A stretch of 64,000 nucleotides of DNA, taken from CBDFGN01 sp965247065. Its GTDB lineage: Bacteria; Bacteroidota; Bacteroidia; Cytophagales; Cyclobacteriaceae. The notes beneath the pieces were generated by a model. The model made no database searches and was not told the origin of the DNA. It was given only the letters and a program-made list of their open reading frames with translations. Each line of letters starts with the position of its first letter. Positions within the stretch are counted from its first letter, which is position 1. The translations under genes and the position numbers were made by a program. Shown piece after piece: positions 8,361-17,336 of the stretch. The stretch is from contig CBDFGN010000006.1 in the NCBI GenBank assembly GCA_965247065.1, forward strand, positions 3,224,001-3,288,000, written 5' to 3'.

Positions 8361-8692
8361 GGGCATATGGCTCATTGCTGAGCGGCTTCATCATTTTCAC
8401 TTTCAATCCTCAATTTGCAAATCACCAAAGTCGGTACCAGGAACATGGTATCGGCACAGAACTCAGAGCTCGACTCTAATGGGCAATGGTTGCTGGATGG
8501 GGATGTTGGAATAATGGAATGCTGGAGTGTTGGAATGTGGGAGTGATCGAATGATTGTTCAAAAGTTCGAGGCTTTTGATTCTTAAAACAGAAAAACGGA
8601 AAACTGAAAACAGCGGCAAGTCTCTTGGGCACAAGCAAAATGGGCAATGGGAAACGATTAATGAGAAATGATTAATGGATTTTGTACGTCCC
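8361..8692. other. Intergenic stretch with degenerate short repeats
   Basis: There is no supported gene. Around 8505-8555 the sequence repeats variants of TGGAATG(C/T)TGGA, a low-complexity pattern common in intergenic DNA of this phylum. Around 8640-8680 ATTAATG(A/G) words repeat. The IS3-family element begins at the right edge. Confidence 0.5.
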
Positions 8693-8729
8693 TGATATAG
8701 GTTGACCACTTTTTAAACGATCGACTTAT

Positions 8730-9128
8730 ATGAAAGCAACCCAAAAAGCCATTCGAAAGAAGCGAGTATTCAGTGATGAATTGAAGCGGGCCATTGTTAC
8801 GGAATTTGAAAGTGGAAAGTACAGTGTCCCTCAACTGGAGAAACTTCATGGGATCAACAACGCGAACATTTACCGTTGGATCTACAAATTCTCTACCTTT
8901 AACGAGAGAGGCTATCGAATTCTGGAGATGAAAAAAAGCACTACATCAAAGGTTAACGATTTAGAAAAACGGATTAAGGAGTTGGAACGTGTGGTAGGTC
9001 AAAAACAGATCAAGATTGATTATTACGAAAAGATGATCGATCTGGCCAAGGAGGAATTGGATATCGATCTGAAAAAAAACTTCGACACCCCACAATCAAC
9101 TGGTTCCGGAAAAACCAAAGGAAAGTAA
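8730..9128 (+). CDS. IS3-family transposase OrfA (DNA-binding part)
   Basis: This 132-residue protein has an N-terminal helix-turn-helix (about 14-60: FSDELKRAIVTEFESGKYSV then QLEKLHGINNANIYRWIYKF). A coiled-coil/leucine-zipper-like stretch follows (about 75-115: KVNDLEKRIKELERVVGQKQ). OrfA binds the element ends and is normally fused to OrfB by -1 ribosomal frameshifting. A slippery heptamer lies inside the gene at 9074-9080. Confidence 0.95.
   Translation: MKATQKAIRKKRVFSDELKRAIVTEFESGKYSVPQLEKLHGINNANIYRWIYKFSTFNERGYRILEMKKSTTSKVNDLEKRIKELERVVGQKQIKIDYYEKMIDLAKEELDIDLKKNFDTPQSTGSGKTKGK
9074..9080 (+). promoter_or_regulatory. Programmed -1 frameshift site A AAA AAC of the IS3 element
   Basis: In the orfA frame the codons are AAA (9072), AAA (9075), AAC (9078), so A_AAA_AAC fits the X_XXY_YYZ rule exactly. 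After a -1 slip the frame stays open from 9080 through the orfB ATG at 9137 and on to 9988. This would give an OrfAB fusion transposase of about 420 residues. Confidence 0.85.
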
Positions 9129-9136
9129 ATTTCTCG

Positions 9137-9988
9137 ATGAATCAGCTCTATCGTGCCATAGGAATCAGCAAACAGGCAATACATCAGTATGCAACCAGGC
9201 AAGCTGTCTTTGATCAAAAGGTAGAACAGCTGGTCCTGGAAGCTGATGGGATACGCCAGGAACATCCTGGTTGTGGGGTGGAAAAAATGTACCGGACCTT
9301 AAAACCCGGATTTATCGGCAGAGATCGCTTTGTAGACCTTTTAATGAGTCTTGGTTACCGTTTGAGAAGAGCCAAGAACTATAAACGAACTACCCGGGCT
9401 TCGAAGCTTTATTATCCAAACCTGATCAAAGGATTTGAACTAACGTCTCCTTCAACGGTCTGGCAATCAGACATCACCTTCATAGAAGTGGGAAACCGGT
9501 TTTATTACGGGGTCTTTATTCTGGATGTCTATACCCGAAAAATAGTAGGCTACCAGGTATCGGATCATATGCGGGCTACAGCGAACGTAAAGGCATTGCT
9601 CATTGCCTTGAAAGATCATCCCCCTCCCCGGATCCATCATTCCGACAGAGGAGGTCAATACATCTACGAAGAATATGTAGACCTACTAAAATCCAACCGA
9701 TGTGATATCAGCATGGGGCTAACCGCTCAGGATAATGCGTATGCAGAGCGCTTTCACAGGACCTTGAAAGAAGAATATTTGCATTACTGGAAGCCGACCA
9801 ATTTCTATCAACTGAAAAGGTATGTCAAAAGAGCGGTTGACCATTATAATCAAAAAAGAACCCATGAAAACTTAAACGATGTTTCACCCATGGATTTTGA
9901 AAAGGACTGGTCCTTGTTGCCAATTAACCGAAGACCTTCATTGTCCATATTTAATGATGAATTATTAACCAAAAGTGGTCAACACTAA
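9137..9988 (+). CDS. IS3-family transposase OrfB (DDE integrase part)
   Basis: This 283-residue protein has an HTH_21-like N-terminal region and an rve integrase core. The DDE residues are visible: D in VWQSDITFIEV, D in HHSDRGGQYIYEEY, and E in NAYAERFHRTLKEEYL. The C-terminal signature YNQKRTHENLNDVSPMDFE is typical of the family. It is in the -1 frame relative to orfA and can be made as an OrfAB fusion through the heptamer at 9074-9080. Confidence 0.96.
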   Translation: MNQLYRAIGISKQAIHQYATRQAVFDQKVEQLVLEADGIRQEHPGCGVEKMYRTLKPGFIGRDRFVDLLMSLGYRLRRAKNYKRTTRASKLYYPNLIKGFELTSPSTVWQSDITFIEVGNRFYYGVFILDVYTRKIVGYQVSDHMRATANVKALLIALKDHPPPRIHHSDRGGQYIYEEYVDLLKSNRCDISMGLTAQDNAYAERFHRTLKEEYLHYWKPTNFYQLKRYVKRAVDHYNQKRTHENLNDVSPMDFEKDWSLLPINRRPSLSIFNDELLTKSGQH

Positions 9989-10027
9989 TCAGGGATCTTC
10001 ATTTATGTCCCTTTGCTCCAATACCAT

Positions 10028-10693
10028 TCACTCCTTCATCTCTTTCATCCAAGCGAGGGTAAGGCCCATATAAGACGGCAAGCTTCTATCAGGCACCCTA
10101 ACACCACCCGGATTCTGGAAGATGTTGCTAAAGGAGAGACTGTATGTAAAATCAAGTTGAAAATGTCCATAGGGGGTTCGACGGTTTATCCCACCCCCCC
10201 CTTGAATCCCGACCGAAAAGTTTTTTCGGTTTTCTTCAGTCATTCGAAATGATATAGCATCTTCCAGCTCGGGGTCAAATTCCGACTCAGAGTAACCAAG
10301 CAGCAGCCCAATGCTGGGGCCCAAATTTATGTGCCACCTGGTTTTTCCTTTACCCAGGTAGAAGTGGGTCATTACCGGAAATTCAAGATAATTAAGAGTA
10401 GTGCTGAAGGTGCTGGTCGTATCCAAAAGCTCTGTCCAGCCCTTTTGGACCAAATTCAACTCCGCTTGGAGCCCGGCATGAGGTTGAGCGAAAAACTGAA
10501 CGATGCCACCCACTATGAAACCCAGCTTCGTCTCATCATTCAGCCGTGGATTGAACAAGTCGTTGCGGTGCTCTTGCAGAAGCAGGGTGGAGAAGCTGGC
10601 TCCTGCCTTGGCTCCCAAGTATATTTGGGACAAGCAGCTTTGACCCATCATCATCATTGCCAACAACAAAAGGGACCTCCGAATAAGGCTCAA
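10028..10693 (-). CDS. PorT-family outer membrane beta-barrel protein
   Basis: This 221-residue protein has a signal peptide (MSLIRRSLLLLAMMMMGQSCLSQ) and then alternating hydrophobic strands. The start IYLGAKAGASFS, the middle GLQAELNLVQKGW...LEFPVMTHFYLG and the glycine-rich INLGPSIGLLLG segments are typical of the small porin-like/PorT barrels of Bacteroidota. Function is unknown. The start codon overlaps the rhomboid stop (ATGA-type), and this is the last gene of a minus-strand run from manA. Confidence 0.85.
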   Translation of the reverse strand: MSLIRRSLLLLAMMMMGQSCLSQIYLGAKAGASFSTLLLQEHRNDLFNPRLNDETKLGFIVGGIVQFFAQPHAGLQAELNLVQKGWTELLDTTSTFSTTLNYLEFPVMTHFYLGKGKTRWHINLGPSIGLLLGYSESEFDPELEDAISFRMTEENRKNFSVGIQGGGGINRRTPYGHFQLDFTYSLSFSNIFQNPGGVRVPDRSLPSYMGLTLAWMKEMKE

Positions 10694-11307
10694 AACAATC
10701 TGAAGTTTAACATTTGTTCGATGAAAGCCGGCACAACCGCGGGGTCGATCAAGATCGTAAATGCAATACCAAACAGTGCTCCGTACAAATGAGCATCGTG
10801 ATTAATGTTGTCACCCATACTTTTGCCAGCCCTGATAGAATAAATGACATATAAGATTCCCAGTATGAATCCCGGTATAGGGATAAAATAGAGGTAGATC
10901 CTTGATAGTGGATCGTACAAAATGCTACAGAACAAAACAGCCGAAACGCCTCCTGAGGCACCCAAAGAATTGTAATAGGCATTCTTCCGATGTTTCAAAA
11001 ACGTCGGGATATCTGATATCACAATCGCAAAAATGTAAAACGCCACGAAAATCAGGGCTGCACCGGATCCGAAAATATACTGGAATATCATTTCCACCTT
11101 CCTGCCAAAAAAGTAGAAGGTGATCATATTGAATATTAAATGCATCCAGTTGCTATGAATAAACCCCGATGTAAGGAACCTAAAGTACTCTTGGCGAGTT
11201 GCTACGGCACTAGGGTTTAACATCCAACGATGTAATACCTGCGGCCGGTTCCAGGCGTAAAGGGTCATTCCAACAGTGATAGCAATTATGACAACCGTCA
11301 ATGACAT
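10690..11307 (-). CDS. Rhomboid-family intramembrane serine protease
   Basis: This 205-residue membrane protein has about six hydrophobic segments. The catalytic serine is in GASGGVSAVLF (GxSG motif), the partner histidine is in NINHDAHLYGALFG, and HSNWMHLIFNM carries the conserved HxxxN of TM2. Rhomboids cleave transmembrane segments of other membrane proteins. It starts directly after the stop of the prenyl synthase gene with no gap, so it is probably translationally coupled. Confidence 0.93.
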   Translation of the reverse strand: MSLTVVIIAITVGMTLYAWNRPQVLHRWMLNPSAVATRQEYFRFLTSGFIHSNWMHLIFNMITFYFFGRKVEMIFQYIFGSGAALIFVAFYIFAIVISDIPTFLKHRKNAYYNSLGASGGVSAVLFCSILYDPLSRIYLYFIPIPGFILGILYVIYSIRAGKSMGDNINHDAHLYGALFGIAFTILIDPAVVPAFIEQMLNFRLF

Positions 11308-12285
11308 TTAATTCTCCCGATTAGTTAGCCATTCAGCGAACGATTTTAAATTTGATTTGTTCTCCTCAGGGATTTCGACTCGCCTGAGCCACTCGAATGC
11401 GGTTCGGAAGTAAGAATCAGCCTTTGCCTGGGTGAGATCCTGAATCCCCAATTCATTGTAAATTGCAGTTACCTCTTTGACCTTCTGATCTGAATCGAAG
11501 ACCGGTTGCTTTAGCCAATTCAAAAGTTTTGCCCGAAGGTCCCCTTTGGATTTCTCTATCGCTCTTACCAAAAGGAACGTTTTCTTATTTGAAATTATGT
11601 CTCCACCCACCAGCTTTCCGAATTTAGCCTGGTCACCGTACACATCCAAAAGATCATCTTTAAGTTGAAATCCCAGGCCCATGTTAACTCCGAAACTCTT
11701 CAGATGTTCCCGGCTGCTGTTCTCGCCTCCCCCCAATATTGCCCCTAGTTCCAAACAGAATCCCAAAAGTACTCCAGTCTTTTGCCGGATCATTTCTAAA
11801 TACTGTTCCTCTGAAACCAGGTCCAGTTGTTCGAAGTTAATATCGCTCTGCTGACCTTCACATACTTCAATGGCACATCTGGTGAAGGCATTGAGAACTG
11901 GAACCAATTTGGGAGGAGGAAGTTCAGAAATGAGCTCATATACCTTCAGCAGCATTACGTCTCCTGAAAGAATGGCCACATTGTCATCCCACTTCTTATG
12001 CACCGTAGGATTGCCCCGGCGCAAAGGGGCCTGATCCATGATGTCATCATGCATCAGGGTAAAATTGTGAAATAACTCAACCGCTATGGCCGGCTTGATG
12101 GCCTCCGACTGATCGCTATGGAAGAGATCGTACGCCATCAGAGTCAGAACCGGTCTTAATCTCTTACCTCCCAGGTCCATTATGTACCGGATGGGTTCAT
12201 AAAGTTCCTGCGGATTACCGTTAAGATCCAACCGCTCAATTTCCCGATTTACAAGATCGGCAAGTTGATTAATCTTATTGGTCAT
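11308..12285 (-). CDS. Polyprenyl diphosphate synthase (trans-isoprenyl chain elongation)
   Basis: This 325-residue protein has both aspartate-rich motifs: DDIMD (LMHDDIMDQAPLRRGNPTVH) and DDLLD (GFQLKDDLLDVYGD). It condenses isopentenyl diphosphate with allylic diphosphates to make FPP, GGPP or longer chains for quinones, carotenoids or cell-wall lipid carriers. The bulky L and M residues before the first motif suggest a short-to-medium product, but chain length cannot be fixed from sequence alone. It overlaps rnr by 11 nt. Confidence 0.93.
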   Translation of the reverse strand: MTNKINQLADLVNREIERLDLNGNPQELYEPIRYIMDLGGKRLRPVLTLMAYDLFHSDQSEAIKPAIAVELFHNFTLMHDDIMDQAPLRRGNPTVHKKWDDNVAILSGDVMLLKVYELISELPPPKLVPVLNAFTRCAIEVCEGQQSDINFEQLDLVSEEQYLEMIRQKTGVLLGFCLELGAILGGGENSSREHLKSFGVNMGLGFQLKDDLLDVYGDQAKFGKLVGGDIISNKKTFLLVRAIEKSKGDLRAKLLNWLKQPVFDSDQKVKEVTAIYNELGIQDLTQAKADSYFRTAFEWLRRVEIPEENKSNLKSFAEWLTNREN

Positions 12286-14428
12286 TGGTTGCGAAGGTCA
12301 AATCAATGGTTCTTCGGTCCACATCTGTTCGAAGAACTCGTACTTGCACCTGGTCCCCCAAAGATATGATGCGTTTTTTTCGGGCGCCGACTACCCGGTA
12401 GTTTCTTTCGTCAAATTCATAAAAGTCATCCAACATTTCCGAAAGACGAACCATTCCTTCGCAATGGGTCTCGATTATTTCTACAAAAATACCCCATTCC
12501 GTTACCCCTGATACCATTCCATCGTAGGTCCTGTCTTCTGCATTCTCCATGTATTGGACCTGCTTGAATTTTATTGAGGCCCTTTCAGCATTTGTTGCCC
12601 GTAATTCCATCTCTGAGGAGTGGCGGCAATTGTCATCGTACTTTGCGCGCTCAAGTGATTTACCTCCCTGTAGATAGTGATGTAACAATCTGTGCACCAT
12701 AAGATCTGGATACCGCCGAATTGGCGAAGTGAAATGAGTGTACTTTGAGAATGCGAGTCCAAAATGCCCCTTTGCCTCGGTTGTGTAAATCGCTTTGGCC
12801 ATGGTTCTAATCGCAAGGGACTCAAGCACGTTCTGCTCAGGCTTGCGTTCAATCCTGGAAATAAGATCATTAAGCGACTTTGACACCGAATTCTCCAAAT
12901 CTAGGTTATAGCCGAATTTCCGGGCGAAAAGAGCAAAGGCTTGCAACTTCTCCTGGTCTGGATTGTCGTGGACCCGATATACAAAGGTCTGTTGGTGATT
13001 CTTCCCAGACTTCATTCCGAAGACGTGATCTGCCACTTTCCGATTGGCAAGCAGCATGAAGTCCTCTACCAGTTTATGCGCTTCCCTTCTAATTTTCGGA
13101 ACTACATCCACAGGAGTGCCATCGGGATCTAATTTAAATTTGACCTCTATGGTATCAAAGTTAATCGACCCCTCCTCAAAGCGTTTAACTCTAAGTTTAC
13201 CGGCCAGGTCGTTAAGCCAATGAATTTCTTCCCAGTAATCTCCCTTTCGGGTTTCGATTCGTTTTTGGACCTCTTCATAGGTAAACCGCCGATTGGACAG
13301 GATTATTGACTTGGCAAACTGGTAACTAATTACCTCCGCGTCAGAATTCATTTCAAAAATAGCGGAGAACGTCAACTTCTCCTCTTGAGGCCTCAGAGAA
13401 CATAGTTCATTGCTCAACCTCTCGGGTAGCATGGGAATAGTTCGATCCACGAGATATACAGAGGTGCCACGTGACCGTGCCTCACTTTCAACCTTAGTCC
13501 CGGGTCGAACATAATGAGAAACATCTGCAATGTGAACGCCAATTTCAAACCTGGAATCCCCTAGTTTCTTTATTGATAGGGCGTCATCAAAGTCTTTGGC
13601 ATCGGCAGGGTCGATGGTGAAAGTGACGTTATCCCTAAGATCCAGCCTCTTGTCCAGTTGAGCCTGCACACCATTTTTTATCTGTGACACTTCGGCAATC
13701 ACCGAATTGGGAAACTTAACTGGAAGACCAAATTCGGCCATTATGGAGTGCATTTCCACTTCGTGATTGCCGGCAGGTCCCAGAACCTCGATGACCTTAC
13801 CCTCAGGATTACCTTGAAGCCCAACCCAGTTCTCTATTCGGACAATTACTTTGTCGCTTTCTTTGGCTCCACGGCTTTTCCCGGGGGGGATAAACACGTC
13901 TTGGAAAAGCTTTCTGTTGTCTGGAATAACCCAGCCATCTTTAGGATTAAGTTCGATCCGGCCCACTAATTCCGTGCGCGCGCGGTCGAGAACTTCAATG
14001 ACCTTACCCTGAGCCTTTTTGTCGTTATAAGATTTACGGTAGACTACGATCTTGACTCTGTCCGAATCCCAGGCGGTATGAAGGTCGCGAGTTTTTATCC
14101 AAATATCTTCCTGGTCAGGATCATCGGTGACTAAATAAGCAAATCTTGGATTCACATGGTCAAGGGTACCGGTAACCATCCGAGGTTGCGAGGTACTTTG
14201 ATACCTACCGATTCTCAATTCCTGCGCCTTGCCCTTTCTTACCAGGGATTTTAAGACCGAATTGACCAAATTGGATGATTTCCGCCCTCGCATGCCAGCA
14301 CGTTTTACAACTTGTTTGACCGAAAAAGCCTTCTCCGTGTTGGAGGCCAAGACACTTTCAACGAGTTTCTGGAAACTCTGAGGAGGGCCCTCCCTTTTAG
14401 CCTTACTTTTCTTTTCCTTTCGAGCCAT
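12275..14428 (-). CDS. rnr: Ribonuclease R
   Basis: This 717-residue 3'-5' exoribonuclease degrades structured RNA. Domain order is an N-terminal basic and winged-helix-like region (1-70), two cold-shock domains, the RNB catalytic domain (about 250-590) and a C-terminal S1 domain (YDGMVSGVTEWGIFVEI). The metal-binding aspartates lie in IDPADAKDFDDALS, followed by VHIADVSHYVRPG. It lies 25 nt downstream of the exonuclease gene in the same direction. Confidence 0.97.
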   Translation of the reverse strand: MARKEKKSKAKREGPPQSFQKLVESVLASNTEKAFSVKQVVKRAGMRGRKSSNLVNSVLKSLVRKGKAQELRIGRYQSTSQPRMVTGTLDHVNPRFAYLVTDDPDQEDIWIKTRDLHTAWDSDRVKIVVYRKSYNDKKAQGKVIEVLDRARTELVGRIELNPKDGWVIPDNRKLFQDVFIPPGKSRGAKESDKVIVRIENWVGLQGNPEGKVIEVLGPAGNHEVEMHSIMAEFGLPVKFPNSVIAEVSQIKNGVQAQLDKRLDLRDNVTFTIDPADAKDFDDALSIKKLGDSRFEIGVHIADVSHYVRPGTKVESEARSRGTSVYLVDRTIPMLPERLSNELCSLRPQEEKLTFSAIFEMNSDAEVISYQFAKSIILSNRRFTYEEVQKRIETRKGDYWEEIHWLNDLAGKLRVKRFEEGSINFDTIEVKFKLDPDGTPVDVVPKIRREAHKLVEDFMLLANRKVADHVFGMKSGKNHQQTFVYRVHDNPDQEKLQAFALFARKFGYNLDLENSVSKSLNDLISRIERKPEQNVLESLAIRTMAKAIYTTEAKGHFGLAFSKYTHFTSPIRRYPDLMVHRLLHHYLQGGKSLERAKYDDNCRHSSEMELRATNAERASIKFKQVQYMENAEDRTYDGMVSGVTEWGIFVEIIETHCEGMVRLSEMLDDFYEFDERNYRVVGARKKRIISLGDQVQVRVLRTDVDRRTIDLTFATNDQ

Positions 14429-14453
14429 GTTATTAGTTCAAAGCCGCAACAAA

Positions 14454-15179
14454 CTACACCAAGGTCACGTTCTCAGGCTTTATGGTTGGGAGATTTTTGA
14501 ATTTAAGGAATAGCTGGGCCAGAACCACTACGTCATTTCGGCAATAGTCCGCAATCTTATCCAACTCTTGTTCTAAATGGTAGGCTTGATTAATCATGCT
14601 ACCATCCAAATCCTTCTTGGACGACTCGATATTGAATAAAGCGGCTAACAAATCAAGACTTGTGAAGCTCTTTTTGTCTCCGAATTTCCACATCTCCATG
14701 GTATCCAGATGACGTACCTCCCATGGCTTCTTTCCGGATATGTCCAAAACCTGCGGGATCTTAATATTATGAAGCATAAATCGTCGGCAAATAAACGGAA
14801 AATCAAATTCCTTACCGTTATGAGCACAAAGGGTTAGGAAACGCTGATCGAATTTGGTCTCAATGATTTCTTTGAAGTCCTGTAAAATCTCAGTCTCGTT
14901 CTCGGAAGCCAGCGACTTTACCCGGATGCCCAAGTTACCATCCTCTCTACGAGTGAAATAACCTACTGCTATGGCAATGATCTTAGCAAATTCGGCAAAC
15001 ACACCGGCCCTCTGAAAGTACAATTCTTCCAATGAAGCCTCCTGATCATTTCTTAAAAACACCGCCTTCCTCAGCCACAGCGGCTTAAGGCGGTCATCAA
15101 GAGACTCAAAATCCGGAGTTATAGTTGCGGTCTCGATATCGAGAAATAGAAGATCCTTATCAAGTTTCAGGTTTTCCAT
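14454..15179 (-). CDS. Predicted 3'-5' exonuclease related to the PolB proofreading domain
   Basis: This 241-residue protein from the chosen start (MENLKLDKDLLFLDIETAT) fits the DNA_pol_B_exo2-type RNase H fold. DIE near residue 12, AHNGKEFDFPFICRRF in the middle and YCRNDVVVLAQLF at the end supply the DEDD metal ligands. A longer start at 15233 exists but would run further into lipB. Substrate is unknown; homologues sit near DNA or RNA maintenance genes, and here rnr is the next gene in the run. Confidence 0.85.
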   Translation of the reverse strand: MENLKLDKDLLFLDIETATITPDFESLDDRLKPLWLRKAVFLRNDQEASLEELYFQRAGVFAEFAKIIAIAVGYFTRREDGNLGIRVKSLASENETEILQDFKEIIETKFDQRFLTLCAHNGKEFDFPFICRRFMLHNIKIPQVLDISGKKPWEVRHLDTMEMWKFGDKKSFTSLDLLAALFNIESSKKDLDGSMINQAYHLEQELDKIADYCRNDVVVLAQLFLKFKNLPTIKPENVTLV

Positions 15180-15198
15180 CTTGCAGTTGTATGGTCCC

Positions 15199-15993
15199 TC
15201 AGCTTCCCATTTCAGTTTTGGGTTTACTTTCAAGCACTTCCATTTTAAACAAATCTACCATGTTGTCTCTCAAAGTGCTTTGAACCGAGGTCAAATCAGG
15301 CTTATAGCCAAGAAGCAACTCCATAGACGTAACCCCTTGATCCATTATGCCGCAAGGAATTATATACTTGAAGTAATTCATGTCGCTGCTCACATTTAGT
15401 GCCAGACCATGCATGGTCACCCATCGGCTAGCTCTAACTCCAAACGCACATATTTTCAGGTTTCCCCTAGGACCGGATCCTGCACCATCCGGATGGCGGA
15501 CCCATACTCCGGTTAGTTTGTTAATTCTAAATCCCCGGATTCCCCATTCTGAAACAGTGCGTATAACGGCTTCCTCAAGCGTTCGCAGATACCGGTGTAT
15601 GTCGGTGAAAAAATTATCCAGATCCAAAATTGGATAGCCCACAATTTGGCCCGGGCCATGATAGGTGATATCGCCACCGCGATTTATTCGATAGAAGGAA
15701 GCCTGGTTCTGCTCAAGCCCTGTCTGGTTTAGCAGCAGATGATTTTCCGTGCCACTTTTTCCCAAAGTAAAGACATGTGGATGTTGGCAAAAGATAACAT
15801 GATTTGGTGTCTCTTGTTGATCTTGGCTATCAAGATCCCGATTCCTCAGCTTGATATCAACAGTCTTTCGGAACACAGATTCCTGATAATCCCAGGATTC
15901 CCGGTAATCCATTACACCAAGATCCAGGAAGCATACTTTCTTATTGATATTACTATTCAAAAGGAGTGGGATATGATTCAAGCAACTTAACAA
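15199..15993 (-). CDS. lipB: Octanoyl-[acyl-carrier-protein]:protein octanoyltransferase
   Basis: LipB moves octanoate from ACP to lipoyl domains, the first step in lipoate synthesis; LipA (32292-33182) then adds sulfur. The family motif RINRGGDITYHGPGQIVGYP, the lysine in LKICAFGVRASRWVTMHGLALNV and the catalytic cysteine in YIIPCGI are present. The annotated ATG gives 264 residues but overlaps manA by 41 nt. A TTG at 15960 would cut this to 8 nt and fit the usual LipB length better, so the start is uncertain. Confidence 0.95.
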   Translation of the reverse strand: MLSCLNHIPLLLNSNINKKVCFLDLGVMDYRESWDYQESVFRKTVDIKLRNRDLDSQDQQETPNHVIFCQHPHVFTLGKSGTENHLLLNQTGLEQNQASFYRINRGGDITYHGPGQIVGYPILDLDNFFTDIHRYLRTLEEAVIRTVSEWGIRGFRINKLTGVWVRHPDGAGSGPRGNLKICAFGVRASRWVTMHGLALNVSSDMNYFKYIIPCGIMDQGVTSMELLLGYKPDLTSVQSTLRDNMVDLFKMEVLESKPKTEMGS

Positions 15994-16942
15994 CCCCTAC
16001 GGGCCGAACACGTAATTCCTTTATTGATGCAGGAACCAGAATTACATCGCCCAATTTTACCGGGCGTGAATGCCCTGTTCCAAATTCAACTTCGCAGGAA
16101 CCCTCAAGACAAATCAGAATAACGAATGAATCCAAAGGCGCGTAATCCCTGTGTTGGGGTTGATCGTGATAGATTCTGTTGGTGGTGAAATATGGACAGG
16201 TAACCAAATTAACGGCTCGATTTAACTGTCGATCGTAATTGGTCTTGTACTCCCCATGAAAAGAATAGTCAATGGCATCGATGGCCTGTTGGACGTGTAG
16301 TTCCCGTTTACTGCCTTTTGAATCTACCCGATCAAAGTCATAAATTCGATAGGTGACGTCCGAAGTTTGTTGTATCTCAGCCATAAGAATATTCTTGCCA
16401 AGAGTATGTACCCTCCCGGCTGGTATAAAATAAACGTCGTCGGCCTGGGCTGGCTCCCGGTTCAAAATCTCAGTAAGGGAATTCTTTTCAAATGCCTCGA
16501 GGTACTGGGCCTTATCCAGGGGTCTATTAAATCCGGTGATAAGGTTAGCGCCGGGGTCGGCCTGTATAATGTACCACATTTCTGTCTTTCCCCGGGACCC
16601 ATGCCTTGATTGAGCCAGGTCATCATTAGGATGCACTTGAATTGACAAATCGTCAACAGCGTCAATGAACTTAATTAGCAAGGGAAATTCGATTCCGTTT
16701 CTTTCAAAAACTCTTTCTCCGACCAATTTACCACGATAATTGTCGATCAGCTCAGTTAACTCGGTGCCATGGTGAGGGCCACGATCAACTTTGGAGATGT
16801 CGCCCTTCACACCCGACAACTCCCAGGTTTCACCGCAATTAGGCAAGGGTCCAAAGTCCTTGTCCAGGTAGGTCTTAATCTTCGTTCCACCCCAGATCTT
16901 ATCCTTGAAAATGGTCTGAAATTTGAAAGGATGAAGCTCCAT
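15953..16942 (-). CDS. manA: Mannose-6-phosphate isomerase, class I
   Basis: This 329-residue protein interconverts fructose-6-P and mannose-6-P for GDP-sugar synthesis or mannose use. The N-terminal FKDKIWGGTKIKTYL and ETWELSG blocks, the zinc ligands in LSIQVHPNDD and GKTEMWYI, and AGRVHTLG are those of the short class I enzymes of bacteria. It is the first gene of the minus-strand run down to 10028 and diverges from yraN. Confidence 0.96.
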   Translation of the reverse strand: MELHPFKFQTIFKDKIWGGTKIKTYLDKDFGPLPNCGETWELSGVKGDISKVDRGPHHGTELTELIDNYRGKLVGERVFERNGIEFPLLIKFIDAVDDLSIQVHPNDDLAQSRHGSRGKTEMWYIIQADPGANLITGFNRPLDKAQYLEAFEKNSLTEILNREPAQADDVYFIPAGRVHTLGKNILMAEIQQTSDVTYRIYDFDRVDSKGSKRELHVQQAIDAIDYSFHGEYKTNYDRQLNRAVNLVTCPYFTTNRIYHDQPQHRDYAPLDSFVILICLEGSCEVEFGTGHSRPVKLGDVILVPASIKELRVRPVGVVKLLESYPTPFE

Positions 16943-16988
16943 ACCGTAAATTTAGTCCAAAAAGTTCAGTAGGTAACTTCTGGTTGAA

Positions 16989-17336
16989 ATGAAAAGCCGT
17001 TCTCATAAGGGTCGTGAAGGAGAGCAACTTGCCGCCCGGTATTTAGCCGCTAAGGGCTACTCTATTCTGGACCGGAACTTCCGTAGTGGACGGATGGAAA
17101 TCGACTTAATCGCGGAGCATGAAGAATGCCTGGTCTTTGTTGAAGTTAAGTCAAGGTCGGATTCCAGGTTTGGATTTCCTGAGGAGGGTTTAGGTGCTCA
17201 GCAGGAAGAAAGGATCCGGGTGGCCGCCGAAGATTACCTGTCTCAATTGGATCGTCCCAAAAGAATAAGATTTGATATCATAGCTATCCTGTGGGGCCCT
17301 GATCCCCAGATACGGCACTTCGAGGATGCATTTTAG
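16989..17336 (+). CDS. yraN: YraN/UPF0102 family putative endonuclease-fold protein
   Basis: This 115-residue protein has the family pattern GREGEQLAARYLAAKGYSIL, then RNFRSGRMEIDLIAEHEECLVFVEVKSR. The E-D-(E)xK arrangement is that of a restriction-endonuclease-like fold. Cellular role is unproven. It ends convergently with the DUF6048 gene, overlapping by 4 nt. Confidence 0.93.
   Translation: MKSRSHKGREGEQLAARYLAAKGYSILDRNFRSGRMEIDLIAEHEECLVFVEVKSRSDSRFGFPEEGLGAQQEERIRVAAEDYLSQLDRPKRIRFDIIAILWGPDPQIRHFEDAF

Larger units (their letters stand above)
8693..9991 (+). mobile_element. IS3-family insertion sequence, complete
   Basis: The element is about 1.3 kb with orfA and orfB on one strand. 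The ends are inverted repeats: left TGATATAGGTTGACCACTTTT from 8693, right (reverse complement) TGATTAGTGTTGACCACTTTT ending at 9991. TCCC/GGGA just outside extends the symmetry to 8689-9995. No 3-4 bp target duplication is obvious at either choice of boundary. It sits between rpmA and the end of a minus-strand barrel gene and disrupts neither. Both frames and the frameshift signal are intact, so it may be mobile. Confidence 0.9.

Noticed and set aside
8505..8555. Possible CRISPR-like repeats TGGAATGCTGGA
   Set aside because: The units are short, irregular and without unique spacers; it is low-complexity intergenic DNA. No CRISPR array was seen anywhere in the window.
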